Below are positions 7,119 through 14,917 of a stretch of 18,850 nt of DNA, piece after piece. Below the pieces are notes generated by a model. It saw nothing but the letters and a program-made list of their open reading frames with translations, made no database searches and had not been told where the DNA came from. The stretch comes from an uncultured Ruminococcus sp. (GTDB lineage Bacteria > Bacillota > Clostridia > Oscillospirales > Ruminococcaceae). The DNA lies in the NCBI GenBank assembly GCA_947173865.1, contig CAMWGS010000009.1, forward strand, positions 1 to 18,850, in the 5' to 3' direction. Positions within the stretch are counted from its first letter, which is position 1. Each line of letters begins with the position of its first letter. Position numbers and translations under genes: made by a program.

Positions 7119-7601
7119 ATGAGCAGGAAGTTAGTGGCGTATTTTTCGGCAAGCGGTGTGACCGCAGGTGTTGCGGGCAAACTGGTTGAGGCAACAGGTG
7201 CTGACCTTTACGAAATCAGACCTGCAACACCTTATACAAGTGCCGACCTTGACTGGACGGACAAAAATTCCCGTAATTACATTGAAATGCATGACAAAAC
7301 AATCCGTCCTGCAATTGCGGATAAAAATGCTGATATTGCAGGATATGATGTGATTTTTTTAGGTTTTCCTGTATGGTGGTATGTTGCACCGACAATTATA
7401 AACACGTTTCTTGAAAGTTATGATTTTTCGGGAAAGACAATTATTCTCTTTGCTACTTCGGGAGGAAGCGGTTTCGGAAATACAGTTGCTGAATTGAAAT
7501 GCAGTGTTGCCGATAATACGGTTATAAAAGAGGGGAAACTTCTTAACGGCGGATATTCAGTTGCAGACCTGAAAAAATGGACGGAAAGTCTTGGTATATG
7601 A
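7119..7601 (+). CDS. Flavodoxin
   Basis: A 160-aa FMN-binding electron carrier, full length for long-type flavodoxins of Clostridia. The strand-loop LVAYFSASGVTAGVAGKL (5-22) is the FMN phosphate loop. The segments IFLGFPVWWYVAPTIINTFLE (about 79-99) and TIILFATSGGSGFGNT (about 106-121) are the flavin-contacting loops of the family; the WW pair would stack on the isoalloxazine ring. Its ribosome site AAAGGAGAG lies inside the end of the alcohol dehydrogenase gene, and its TGA overlaps the next ATG (ATGA). Flavodoxins of this kind are common partners of CMD and aldo/keto or alcohol dehydrogenase genes in MerR-type stress operons; their redox partner is usually not known. Confidence 0.92.
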   Translation: MSRKLVAYFSASGVTAGVAGKLVEATGADLYEIRPATPYTSADLDWTDKNSRNYIEMHDKTIRPAIADKNADIAGYDVIFLGFPVWWYVAPTIINTFLESYDFSGKTIILFATSGGSGFGNTVAELKCSVADNTVIKEGKLLNGGYSVADLKKWTESLGI

Positions 7602-8314
7602 TTATGGAAAGACCATATATTATATGTCACATGGTAATGTCATTGGACGGCAAGGTGACAGGTGCTTTTCTTAGAAGTCAGCAGTGTGAGCAGGCGGAGA
7701 AATGTTACTATCAGATTAACCGTGATTATCATGCAGACGCTTTTGCCTGTGGTAGAATTACAATGGAAGAAAGTTTCACACACGATTATCAGCCGGACTT
7801 GTCGGAATTTAAAGATGTAAAAGTAAAGCGTGAAGATTTTGTTGCGAATAATAATAACGGATTTTTTGCGGTTTCATTCGACAGATACGGTAAACTTGGT
7901 TGGAAAATCAATAAAATTGAAGATGATGACGACGGTTACGGAAATGCACATATTATTGAAGTGCTTTGCGAAACGGTATCAAACGACTATCTTGCGTATT
8001 TGCGGAATATCGGCGTTTCATATATTTTCGGCGGAAAGGAAAAAACAGATTTACCGCTTGTACTTGATAAACTTTATAATCTTTTTGGAATACGGAAACT
8101 GCTTCTTGAGGGTGGAAGTGTCATAAACGGCGTTTTTGAACTTGAAAACGTAATTGACGAGTTGAGTATTGTTCTTGCACCTGTTGTGGCAGAGACAGAC
8201 GGAAAACCTTTGTTTTATAACAGTAACATTGAGGGTTATGAATTATCGGAAATAAAAAGATTGTCCGGTTCGTCTGTATGGCTGAATTATATAAAAAATA
8301 AAAAGGAGGATTAG
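7598..8314 (+). CDS. RibD C-terminal / dihydrofolate reductase-like protein
   Basis: A 238-aa protein of the RibD-C (pyrimidine reductase, DHFR-fold) family, predicted NAD(P)H-dependent. Family features are the N-terminal strand and loop MERPYIICHMVMSLDGKVTG (from residue 3), CGRITMEES (about 51-59), IFGGKEKTDL, LLLEGGSVINGVF, and DELSIVLAPVV near the C-terminus. The deaminase domain of full RibD is absent, so it is a stand-alone reductase-fold protein, and its substrate need not be a riboflavin precursor. The start at 7598 overlaps the flavodoxin stop (ATGA) and has GGAAAG 9 nt upstream; ATG 7604 is the alternative. It lies 2 bp before the flavin reductase gene. Grouped with flavoproteins, it may supply or repair a reduced cofactor or reduce a small electrophile; this is inference. 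Confidence 0.88.
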   Translation: MIMERPYIICHMVMSLDGKVTGAFLRSQQCEQAEKCYYQINRDYHADAFACGRITMEESFTHDYQPDLSEFKDVKVKREDFVANNNNGFFAVSFDRYGKLGWKINKIEDDDDGYGNAHIIEVLCETVSNDYLAYLRNIGVSYIFGGKEKTDLPLVLDKLYNLFGIRKLLLEGGSVINGVFELENVIDELSIVLAPVVAETDGKPLFYNSNIEGYELSEIKRLSGSSVWLNYIKNKKED

Positions 8315-8316
8315 TA

Positions 8317-8850
8317 ATGAAAATACTGGTAATTACGGGAAGTGCACACAAAAACGGCACGACAGCACTTCTGACAGAACAATTTATAAAAGGTGCGGAA
8401 GAAGCGAGACATGAAGTATTTCGTTTTGATTCGGCATTTAAAAAAGTACACCCATGTATTGCCTGTGAAAAGTGTCATAATACGGATACAGGCTGTGCGT
8501 TTAAAGACGATATGGAAGAACTGAATCCCGTTCTTCTTACGGCAGACGCAGTTGTATTTGTGACACCGATTTATTATTATGCTATGAATGCACAGATTCG
8601 CACGGTAATAGACCGTTTTTATGCCAATGATTCAGCACTTCATGGTAATAAGAAAACCGCACTTATGATAACAATGGCTGATGATACTATGGAATCGGCT
8701 GAGGGTGCTGTTGCGTCTTTCAGGGGAATGTCAAATTTTCTTGAATGGGAAATTGCAGGAACTGTTATCGGTGTGGACTGCGTTGATGTTGACGCACTTA
8801 AAAAGACGGATTATCCCGAAAAAGCATATGAACTCGGAAAGAATATTTAG
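8317..8850 (+). CDS. NAD(P)H-dependent flavin reductase / iron-sulfur flavoprotein-like
   Basis: A 177-aa flavodoxin-fold oxidoreductase of the NADPH-dependent FMN reductase group. The N-terminus MKILVITGSAHKNGTTALL is the typical flavin phosphate loop. The cysteine cluster PCIACEKCHNTDTGC (Cys47, Cys50, Cys53, Cys59) resembles the compact motif of iron-sulfur flavoproteins. The segment ADAVVFVTPIYYYAMNAQIRTVIDRFY (about 76-102) is the conserved flavin-side loop with the dimer contact. AGGAGG lies 7 nt before the ATG. It is last in the operon, followed by a terminator. It probably passes electrons from NAD(P)H to flavin or to a quinone-like compound. Whether a cluster is really bound cannot be seen; in many family members these cysteines are structural. 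Confidence 0.9.
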   Translation: MKILVITGSAHKNGTTALLTEQFIKGAEEARHEVFRFDSAFKKVHPCIACEKCHNTDTGCAFKDDMEELNPVLLTADAVVFVTPIYYYAMNAQIRTVIDRFYANDSALHGNKKTALMITMADDTMESAEGAVASFRGMSNFLEWEIAGTVIGVDCVDVDALKKTDYPEKAYELGKNI

Positions 8851-8857
8851 TTGACAA

Positions 8858-8899
8858 AAAAGCCTGTATTTTCAGAAATGAATTTACAGGCTTTTGTTA
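8858..8899. terminator. Bidirectional terminator between convergent operons
   Basis: An 11-bp stem (AAAAGCCTGTA, 8858-8868, with TACAGGCTTTT, 8885-8895) has a 16-nt loop. It lies 7 bp after the flavin reductase stop and 18 bp after the end of the minus-strand glycosyltransferase gene. T-rich tracts flank it on both strands, so it can end both convergent operons. Confidence 0.8.
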
Positions 8900-8913
8900 T
8901 TCATTGTTTTGTT

Positions 8914-10641
8914 TTATTCGGATATACAACCGACAGCAAGATAAATAATTATTGTAAATAATGCAAACAGAAATGTCATTGCTTCTGTAATGTATATTGC
9001 TATTCGGCCTTTTTTTGTCTTTTGTGAAATGATTTTATCCGAAATAATACCTGTAAATAAAGCTCCTGTAATTACGGTGGGTGTGATATACCTGAAATTC
9101 ATTGTACAAGTGAAAGGGTAATCACAGCACATCTTATAGAAATTAATCATCATTGTTAGGTAGAATGTTACAAAGAATATTTTTTCGTCGGCATTCATTC
9201 GGCACTTTCTGAAACACATTATTATCATGGCAATAAATACATACAATGCCATAACAGTGCCGATAATGAAAAATACGGTTGCCACTTTGTTCATGAATGA
9301 ATTTTCGGGAAAACAACTTTCATTTATACTTTCCTCAAACAATGAGCTTTTCAGTATGGCAACAAGCGGATTATATTCGTTATATCCCATTACTTCACCG
9401 TTTTCTTCATATGCCCACCGTACAAAAACACTGCGGAACTGTTTTGGTGAAAAGTCGGTTATTCTTGACAAAAAACTTTGGTTTCCGATATACTGAAGCA
9501 TTCCTTTGTCAAGTTCCTGAACATACGTCAGCGGAATTTTCCACTTTATAAAATTGTGTATTCCGTACCATAATCCAAGCGGGCAACATACTCCTGCAAA
9601 CGCACAGAACTGTATGAGAAGTTTTTTTCCGTCGGTTCTGATTTTTTTTATAAAGACTATGAGAAATATTACTGCCACAGACGGTGCAACAAGTGCGGCG
9701 GAAAGTTTGGTCATCATACCAAGTCCGATACAGACGGCAATTTTCAGAATATTTTTCATTGTCGGATTTTCATACCATTTCAGCGTTGTTATAACTGCAC
9801 CGAGTATAAACGCTACAGACAAAATATCATTGTTTATACTTCCCGAAAGCAGTATAAATGCAGGGTGAAAAGAAATTATTGTAAGGGGTATATAAAGTGC
9901 TTTTCCTTTAAGTGCGAAATGTCTGAGGATACGGTATGCGGAAATTATAATGCACATTGAATAGAACAGTGTAAGGGTTTGCAGACTCTCTCTGGCAGGG
10001 TCACGACCTGTAAGGAATATATTTTCGTTTATATGTATCCATATTGCACTTATTGTATGATGCAGGGGAGGGTGATAGAATTGCCACCTGTCACGTACAT
10101 CAAAATCGGCAATATGATGATTGAATAATAAATATTCAATATATCCTGCATGACCTGCGTCCGAACCGAATGAACCCAAATCATGCTGACGTGTATAAAC
10201 GGAAGTCTGTAAAACATAATACATTTTCAGCAGAAAGCCTGTTCCGATTATCAGCAGTGAATTTAACTGTGTACGGTATTTTTTTGAGTCAGCAAGACAG
10301 TAAAGAATAAAAATTATGATATATCCGCCTGTAAAATGCCATAGGGCTTTATTTTCAGACGAAGCGTACAATGATACTGCTGAAAGATTTGCAATAACCG
10401 CACTGACTGTAAATATTATGAATCCCGATTTATTCAGTTTATCGGTTTTATATCTGTAGTATCCGAATATAAATATCAGTGCTGTTATAATGAATGTTTC
10501 TATCCATAGTGCATTTGACGGAATATTATAAGTTGCTCCGAGAAAAAACGGATTAATTATAAGGCATATTCCTAAAGCAAAGAGATATGGGTGTGAGGAT
10601 ATTGATTTTATTATAGTTTCAGTCAGATTTTTTCTGTTCAT
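8914..10641 (-). CDS. Polytopic GT-C-type membrane glycosyltransferase (family 39-like)
   Basis: A 575-aa integral membrane protein with about a dozen hydrophobic segments, for example LFALGICLIINPFFLGA, FIITALIFIFGYY, ILSVAFILGAVITTLKW and a final FLFALFTIIIYLAVGC. After the fourth or so segment comes the large loop RQHDLGSFGSDAGHAGYIEYL (about 153-173), followed by FYHPPLHHTISAIW (about 190-203). An acidic residue in the first extracytoplasmic loop and a Y/FxPPL motif are marks of GT-C enzymes that use polyprenyl-phosphate sugars (ArnT/PMT type). It would transfer a sugar on the outer face of the membrane to protein, lipid or wall polymer; the acceptor is unknown. It lies 34 bp after the VanX-like lipoprotein gene and is last in the kinase operon. 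Confidence 0.82.
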   Translation of the reverse strand: MNRKNLTETIIKSISSHPYLFALGICLIINPFFLGATYNIPSNALWIETFIITALIFIFGYYRYKTDKLNKSGFIIFTVSAVIANLSAVSLYASSENKALWHFTGGYIIIFILYCLADSKKYRTQLNSLLIIGTGFLLKMYYVLQTSVYTRQHDLGSFGSDAGHAGYIEYLLFNHHIADFDVRDRWQFYHPPLHHTISAIWIHINENIFLTGRDPARESLQTLTLFYSMCIIISAYRILRHFALKGKALYIPLTIISFHPAFILLSGSINNDILSVAFILGAVITTLKWYENPTMKNILKIAVCIGLGMMTKLSAALVAPSVAVIFLIVFIKKIRTDGKKLLIQFCAFAGVCCPLGLWYGIHNFIKWKIPLTYVQELDKGMLQYIGNQSFLSRITDFSPKQFRSVFVRWAYEENGEVMGYNEYNPLVAILKSSLFEESINESCFPENSFMNKVATVFFIIGTVMALYVFIAMIIMCFRKCRMNADEKIFFVTFYLTMMINFYKMCCDYPFTCTMNFRYITPTVITGALFTGIISDKIISQKTKKGRIAIYITEAMTFLFALFTIIIYLAVGCISE

Positions 10642-10675
10642 AGAAGTTCCTTTCCGTATGAAAATTCCATATCTT

Positions 10676-11452
10676 TCATGTTTCAGGAATTATAAGAGTA
10701 TATGTGTTTTCGTCGGAGTAATGCCACCATTCACCCCAGTATCCGTTGAATCCGTATTTATTCATTATTTCTTCAAGCATACGGGAATTTTCAGCTGCTT
10801 CCTCTGAAACATCACTATAGTCTCTGTCTGCAAGCAATGAAAATTCATCAAAACCTGACGGTAGTTCAACTTCACTTCCGTCAGTACAGACAATTCCCAA
10901 ATCTATTGTATTTCCTCTGCCATGGCTTGTAGTGCCGTTTCGTGGGTCTGCTACATATGTAGGGTCGGGATATACTTCCCATAGTCTGTACTGTGCTTCT
11001 GACGACCTGTAAGCGTCCCATATAATAATACTGAATCCTTTTTCTTTAAGTTCATTCTGCACTTTTGCCAGTTTTTTAACCGTACCATAACAGAGATAAG
11101 CTTCAGAATCTTCATATATCACGGTTTTGGTAAAGTTATTTGATGTGGCGTAACGCAGGTCTATTACTGCGTCGGGGATATAATCAAGTATACGTACAAG
11201 TTCACCGTCAGGCAGGTCTTTTTTTTCAACAGTCGATACAGTTACTTTTCTTGTGGAAACAGAAGTGACAATATTGAAAGAACTGACATCAGTTTTCGGT
11301 GTGACAGTAGTTTGTGTGGTTTTATTTTCTGTTGTATCGGTTTCGTAAAAAGTTTCATATTCATAATTCATATGATTTTCTACAATTTTATCAGTACAGG
11401 CAGTAAAAAAAGGAATTATTACAATACATAGATATATAAATTTATTATTCAT
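10676..11452 (-). CDS. VanX-like M15 D-alanyl-D-alanine dipeptidase lipoprotein
   Basis: A 258-aa secreted zinc peptidase of the M15 (VanX/DdpX) family. The N-terminus (MNNKFIYLCIVIIPFFTAC) is a lipoprotein signal with the cysteine at residue 19. A Thr/Ser/Glu-rich tether follows to about 78. The catalytic domain (about 85-255) has DAYRS (Arg149), the zinc motif SHGRGNTID (His177, Asp184) and EWWHY (catalytic Glu241, zinc ligand His244). VanX proper is cytoplasmic and cleaves D-Ala-D-Ala; a membrane-anchored outer-face copy points to wall peptide trimming or scavenging, not glycopeptide resistance. No vanH or vanA ligase genes are present. ATG 11470, six codons upstream, is possible but has no ribosome site; 11452 has a weak AAAGAG. 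It lies 43 bp after the preceding gene in the kinase operon. Confidence 0.87.
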   Translation of the reverse strand: MNNKFIYLCIVIIPFFTACTDKIVENHMNYEYETFYETDTTENKTTQTTVTPKTDVSSFNIVTSVSTRKVTVSTVEKKDLPDGELVRILDYIPDAVIDLRYATSNNFTKTVIYEDSEAYLCYGTVKKLAKVQNELKEKGFSIIIWDAYRSSEAQYRLWEVYPDPTYVADPRNGTTSHGRGNTIDLGIVCTDGSEVELPSGFDEFSLLADRDYSDVSEEAAENSRMLEEIMNKYGFNGYWGEWWHYSDENTYTLIIPET

Positions 11453-11495
11453 TTCTGACACTCTTTTCATACAAATTTTATTATATTAAAATATG

Positions 11496-11963
11496 TCAGT
11501 CTGATTTTGATGCATATTGGATATACCATTTATTGTCGAGTTTTATTAAATGTATATCATAATATGTTTCGCTTTCATTGATACTTATGGTAACAACAGC
11601 TTTTTTGCCGTTAACGTCTGTGTCTATTATTTCAATATCAAATTCAGGGAATACATCAATTTTCAGATAAGCCGACAAAAACGGCAGATAATCTGTAAGT
11701 TTCTTAGTAATTTCACTGTCTGTTATTTCGTCAATTTTTTCCAGACCGAATCTTATTGCATCTGCTTCTGTAGGTTCAATACATTCTAACATTCCTTTGA
11801 TATTATCATGATTGAGAGCGTACATAAATGAATCTATTGTTTTTACAGGTTCTTTTTTACTATGATTTCTGTAAAAAAATAATCCGAATAAAATACCGAT
11901 ACATATCAGAACAATAATAATTACGATAATGAACGGTCTGAAACTTTTCTTTTTATTTTCCAT
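11496..11963 (-). CDS. Membrane-anchored small extracytoplasmic protein, NTF2-like (DUF4878-like)
   Basis: A 155-aa protein with a short basic N-terminus (MENKKKSFRP), one long membrane helix (about 11-31), and an outer domain of about 115 residues. The outer part reads as helix-rich (VKTIDSFMYALNHDNIKGMLECIEP) followed by beta strands (FDIEIIDTDVNGKKAVVTISI, then TYYDIHLIKLDNKWYIQY). This order, ending in a W-Y-I strand, is that of NTF2-like/DUF4878 lipoproteins, whose role is usually unknown; the match is by pattern only. AGGAG lies 8 nt before the ATG, and the gene begins 15 bp after the kinase gene, so the two are co-transcribed. It may be an accessory of the kinase signal or of the wall peptidase. 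Confidence 0.75.
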   Translation of the reverse strand: MENKKKSFRPFIIVIIIVLICIGILFGLFFYRNHSKKEPVKTIDSFMYALNHDNIKGMLECIEPTEADAIRFGLEKIDEITDSEITKKLTDYLPFLSAYLKIDVFPEFDIEIIDTDVNGKKAVVTISINESETYYDIHLIKLDNKWYIQYASKSD

Positions 11964-11978
11964 TTAAACATCTCCTGT

Positions 11979-13778
11979 TTATTTTACTGAAATTTCGGAA
12001 ATACAGGTATCATTGTATTTATTTCCCGGATATATGCTCAGAATAGTAATTTTAATATATTCAGTATCAACCGGCGGGTCAAAAACTATAAGGTTTGATT
12101 GTTCTGAATATTCACCGAGTAAAGTAACTTCCTGAGATGTACCGTCGGAAAATTCAAATTTACAGTTTTTTACTCTGTTATTCTTATAAAAAAGTTCCTC
12201 ATTCTTATAGTAACCGTTGGTAATGGTTATCTCGCTTACGTGTTGCTTTCTGTCGGCAGACATGAGAATACTTTCATTTATTCCTGCATCTGAAGTACCT
12301 TCAGCCCAGCAGGTAGAATAATTATCATCAGTAACATTTGAAATGTTATAATAGAAATTTCCATCATTGTTTGATATTGAAGGAAGTTCACTTGTTGCTG
12401 AAATGTAACTGAATGAAGGAGGATAATCACTTGGTTCTGCTTCTGTAACCGGTTCTGTTTCAGGTTCGGTAATTTCTTCGGTTACGGGGGATTCAGTTAA
12501 AATTTCCTGATAAGTTTCAGGCGGTGTTTCTGACGTTTCGGAAGATTCGGAATCATCAGGGTTTTCGTCTTTGGATTCTGAATACTTTGTAGTTGTATTT
12601 CTGTCTGATTTAATATCGTCATCGCTGTTTCTGTCACCGAACAGGATAAAAGCAGAGATTCCTACAGTAACAAGAAGTATCAGAATAATAAAGATAGTAA
12701 GTATTGATTTTGCTGTTTTGTTATTATGTGTATTAGGTGCAGGATATGGAAATGGATTGGGAGCAGGTATAGGAGTAGGATATGGAACAGGGTTAGGATT
12801 CGGAAAGGGAACTGACATGGTGTCATTTCTTGCATATTCAGTTCTGTTACTTATTGTTTGGGATATAGAATTAATATGGTTCAAATCATAGAGCATTTCG
12901 TCTATTGAATGATACCGTTGTTGTTGATTAAAGGCACAGGCTTTTAAAATAATATAGCTGAATTCGGGAGAAGCATTTTTAGGAGGTGGTAAAGGAACAC
13001 CGCTTCTTCTTTTGTTTATTGCATCATCATCAAAAAAATTTTCTTCAAACGGCAGAAGATAATCGTTCATCATCTGATAAAGACATATTCCGAAAGAATA
13101 AATATCAGCCTGTGCGGTATAACCATTTATGTTTGTTGATGCACTGTCGATTTCGGGTGACATATATTGGGGAGTTCCTGCTACTGACCTTGCTGAAGTG
13201 GCACGTTTTGATATATTGAAATCACCCAGTTTATATACTCCGTTTTGTGAAACGAATAAGTTTTCAGGTTTTATATCTCTGTGCAGAACATTCATGCTGT
13301 GTGCTGATTTTATGCCGTTGCCTATTTCCCTTGCAAGCTTAAGGACATTATTTTCCGATAAATCAAACTGTTTGTGTATTATAAGCATATGTACATTTTC
13401 AAGCAGTTCCATGCGTACTAAAAAATAATAGCCTTCAAATTTTCCGTCAATATAAAATTCACGCATATCTTCTTCTTGATATGCGACTATATTCGGACAG
13501 TCTTTCAGCATATACATTATTTCTGTTTCATTTACAACTGACTGTTTTCTTTTTTCAATATAACTTATTTTTCTTTCTTCATTATCACTGAATCTTTCTT
13601 CTGCAAGAATAGGCTCTATTTTAAGAGCAGCGGTATCTGTTCTGTTTATTCTTTTTGCCTCTATACGATATACGTTGCAGAATGTTCCGGAGCCTATTTT
13701 TTCTTTTATATACCAGTTTTCCCACAGGGGCTGTCTGATTTTACCCGCAATTAAATCAGCCGTCTCATTTGTATTCAT
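11979..13778 (-). CDS. Transmembrane Ser/Thr protein kinase with extracellular glycan-binding-type (discoidin-like) domain
   Basis: A 599-aa Hanks-type receptor kinase. The cytoplasmic kinase domain (about 23-305) has the Gly loop IGSGTF (28-33), ALKIE with Lys53, the catalytic HRDIKPENL (166-174, Asp168), DFN at 186-188 in place of DFG, activation loop AGTPQYMSPE, and Asp225 in ADIYSFG. A Pro/Asn-rich juxtamembrane stretch (about 324-349) leads to one membrane helix (about 357-380). Outside, a Ser/Glu/Thr-rich stalk carries a C-terminal domain (about 459-599) with DDNYSTCWAEG, GINESILM, ITITNGYYKN and KYNDTCISEI, the pattern of the NADase-type glycan-binding / F5/8-type C family. PASTA repeats are absent, so the signal is probably a glycan rather than muropeptide. 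It is first of four genes. Start 13778 is chosen because at 13790 the AAAGGA would be only 1-2 nt from the ATG. Confidence 0.92.
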   Translation of the reverse strand: MNTNETADLIAGKIRQPLWENWYIKEKIGSGTFCNVYRIEAKRINRTDTAALKIEPILAEERFSDNEERKISYIEKRKQSVVNETEIMYMLKDCPNIVAYQEEDMREFYIDGKFEGYYFLVRMELLENVHMLIIHKQFDLSENNVLKLAREIGNGIKSAHSMNVLHRDIKPENLFVSQNGVYKLGDFNISKRATSARSVAGTPQYMSPEIDSASTNINGYTAQADIYSFGICLYQMMNDYLLPFEENFFDDDAINKRRSGVPLPPPKNASPEFSYIILKACAFNQQQRYHSIDEMLYDLNHINSISQTISNRTEYARNDTMSVPFPNPNPVPYPTPIPAPNPFPYPAPNTHNNKTAKSILTIFIILILLVTVGISAFILFGDRNSDDDIKSDRNTTTKYSESKDENPDDSESSETSETPPETYQEILTESPVTEEITEPETEPVTEAEPSDYPPSFSYISATSELPSISNNDGNFYYNISNVTDDNYSTCWAEGTSDAGINESILMSADRKQHVSEITITNGYYKNEELFYKNNRVKNCKFEFSDGTSQEVTLLGEYSEQSNLIVFDPPVDTEYIKITILSIYPGNKYNDTCISEISVK

Positions 13779-13826
13779 ACTTACAACCATTTCCTTTTAT
13801 TCAAATTTTAATTCTGTATTATCATA

Positions 13827-13855
13827 ATTTTATCATATATTATTGACAATGTCAA
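13827..13855 (-). promoter_or_regulatory. Promoter of the kinase operon with overlapping palindrome
   Basis: On the minus strand TTGACA (13855-13850), 17 bp, TAAAAT (13832-13827), with TG one base before the -10. The -35 is one arm of a perfect 6-1-6 inverted repeat, TTGACA-A-TGTCAA (13843-13855), a likely operator or a second reading of the -35. Confidence 0.7.
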
Positions 13856-13930
13856 CACAAACCGAAAAACTGCGGAGTTTATTTTTATTCAAAAAACAAC
13901 ATACAGTTGATTTTATGGAATTAATGTTGC

Positions 13931-13959
13931 TTGAAAACAACTGGTTATTGTGATATAAT
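13931..13959 (+). promoter_or_regulatory. Promoter of the XRE regulator-GH44 operon
   Basis: TTGAAA (13931-13936), 17 bp, TATAAT (13954-13959), with TG at 13951-13952 (extended -10). It lies 50 bp before the regulator ATG and diverges from the kinase promoter about 75 bp away. The -35 is flanked by GTTG (13926) and CAAC (13938), a loose inverted repeat. Confidence 0.75.
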
Positions 13960-14009
13960 ATATACAGACAACCGAAGTAAAAACAATTGTAAAACTCAGG
14001 GAGTAAACA

Positions 14010-14915
14010 ATGACTTTAAAATTCAGTGAAAATCTTACAAAGTACCGTAAACGGAGCGGACTTACTCAGGGACAGCTTGCCCAAAAAATAAATGTCACAC
14101 CGCAGGCTGTTTCAAAATGGGAAAACGGCAGTTTTCCTGACAGTGAACTTATACCCATTATAGCTAAGACTCTCGGTATATCCATAGATGTTCTTTTTGG
14201 AGTCGTCGAAGAACGTGCCGAGCCTGATTTAGAACAGATGCTTATGGATAAGATACGTCAGACACCAGAAAAGGAACGTGCTGACCTGATAATGAAACTT
14301 TTCTATTCAATGATGAGTGCCTATAATCAGTACCGTCTTTCAAAAGTAACCTATCCAAAAGAACTTGAGATGGAAACGTATGCCGAAGTAATAACAGACA
14401 ATGAAATTGCAATTGCACGCCTTAATGATGACCTTAAATATTTCTGTTTTATGAAAGTGCCTGAAAACGGACTTAATTGCTATGTTGACGCTTCCGAAAG
14501 AGTGGTAGGTTTGTTTCAGACTCTCGCAGATGAGGACGCAATAAAAATTATCTGTTATCTCGGAAGCGGAGTAAGAAACAGAATGCAGTCACTTGAAACT
14601 ATTTCTGTACGCATGAATATTCCGTTGAAAAAAGTGGAATATATCATGGACAGACTGGACCGTTTCGGAATAGTGTGGAGAGTTTCTGTTGAAGTGGATA
14701 ACAAGCAGTCGATAGTTTACGGATATGTTAACAGTATGCCTGTTACGCTTCTTCTGACAATTGCAAAGTCATTGACCCGATATATCCAGTTCCACGATTT
14801 ATATGTAGATACATGGGAACATGGTCCTTTCCGTATGCCGAATGTGGCAAACGACACACCTGTCCCTCAGGCATCATTGTGGAGCGAAGAAAAAAAATTA
14901 TCCGAGGAGGAATAA
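14010..14915 (+). CDS. XRE-family transcriptional regulator with C-terminal winged helix
   Basis: A 301-aa cytoplasmic DNA-binding protein. The N-terminal HTH (about 5-63) is a clear HTH_3: LTKYRKRSGLTQGQLAQKINVTPQAVSKWENG, then LIPIIAKTLGISIDVLFG. The rest is much longer than in simple repressors. A middle part (about 68-165) has no fold I recognise. A second HTH at about 173-240 (EDAIKIICYLGSG, then MNIPLKKVEYIMDRLDRFGIVWRV) looks like an ArsR-type winged helix. This suggests two DNA contacts or a sensor region between them. GGGAG lies upstream of the ATG. The TAA is 2 bp from the start of the GH44 gene, and the operon promoter diverges from the glycan-sensing kinase operon, so it is the obvious candidate to control both. 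No phosphorylation site can be assigned by eye. Confidence 0.9.
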   Translation: MTLKFSENLTKYRKRSGLTQGQLAQKINVTPQAVSKWENGSFPDSELIPIIAKTLGISIDVLFGVVEERAEPDLEQMLMDKIRQTPEKERADLIMKLFYSMMSAYNQYRLSKVTYPKELEMETYAEVITDNEIAIARLNDDLKYFCFMKVPENGLNCYVDASERVVGLFQTLADEDAIKIICYLGSGVRNRMQSLETISVRMNIPLKKVEYIMDRLDRFGIVWRVSVEVDNKQSIVYGYVNSMPVTLLLTIAKSLTRYIQFHDLYVDTWEHGPFRMPNVANDTPVPQASLWSEEKKLSEEE

Positions 14916-14917
14916 CA

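Noticed and set aside
10676..11452. Vancomycin resistance (vanX) call
   Set aside because: Only the peptidase is present, it is an outer lipoprotein with a long stalk, and there are no vanH, vanA or regulator genes.
12740..12815. Repetitive GGA/TATGGA-like DNA that looks like a short tandem repeat, with a Gly-rich plus-strand frame (12571-12891)
   Set aside because: It is the antisense of the Pro/Asn-rich juxtamembrane stretch of the kinase, so the repetition is explained by coding, and the plus-strand frame is a shadow.
13897..13941. CAAC/GTTG half-sites around the XRE -35 as an operator
   Set aside because: The four-base arms with unequal spacing occur easily by chance in AT-rich DNA; kept only as a note in the promoter entry.
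14813..14917. Extended N-terminus (35 codons) for the GH44 protein
   Set aside because: It would overlap the XRE gene and precede the signal peptide; GAGGAGG and ATG at 14918 define the start.
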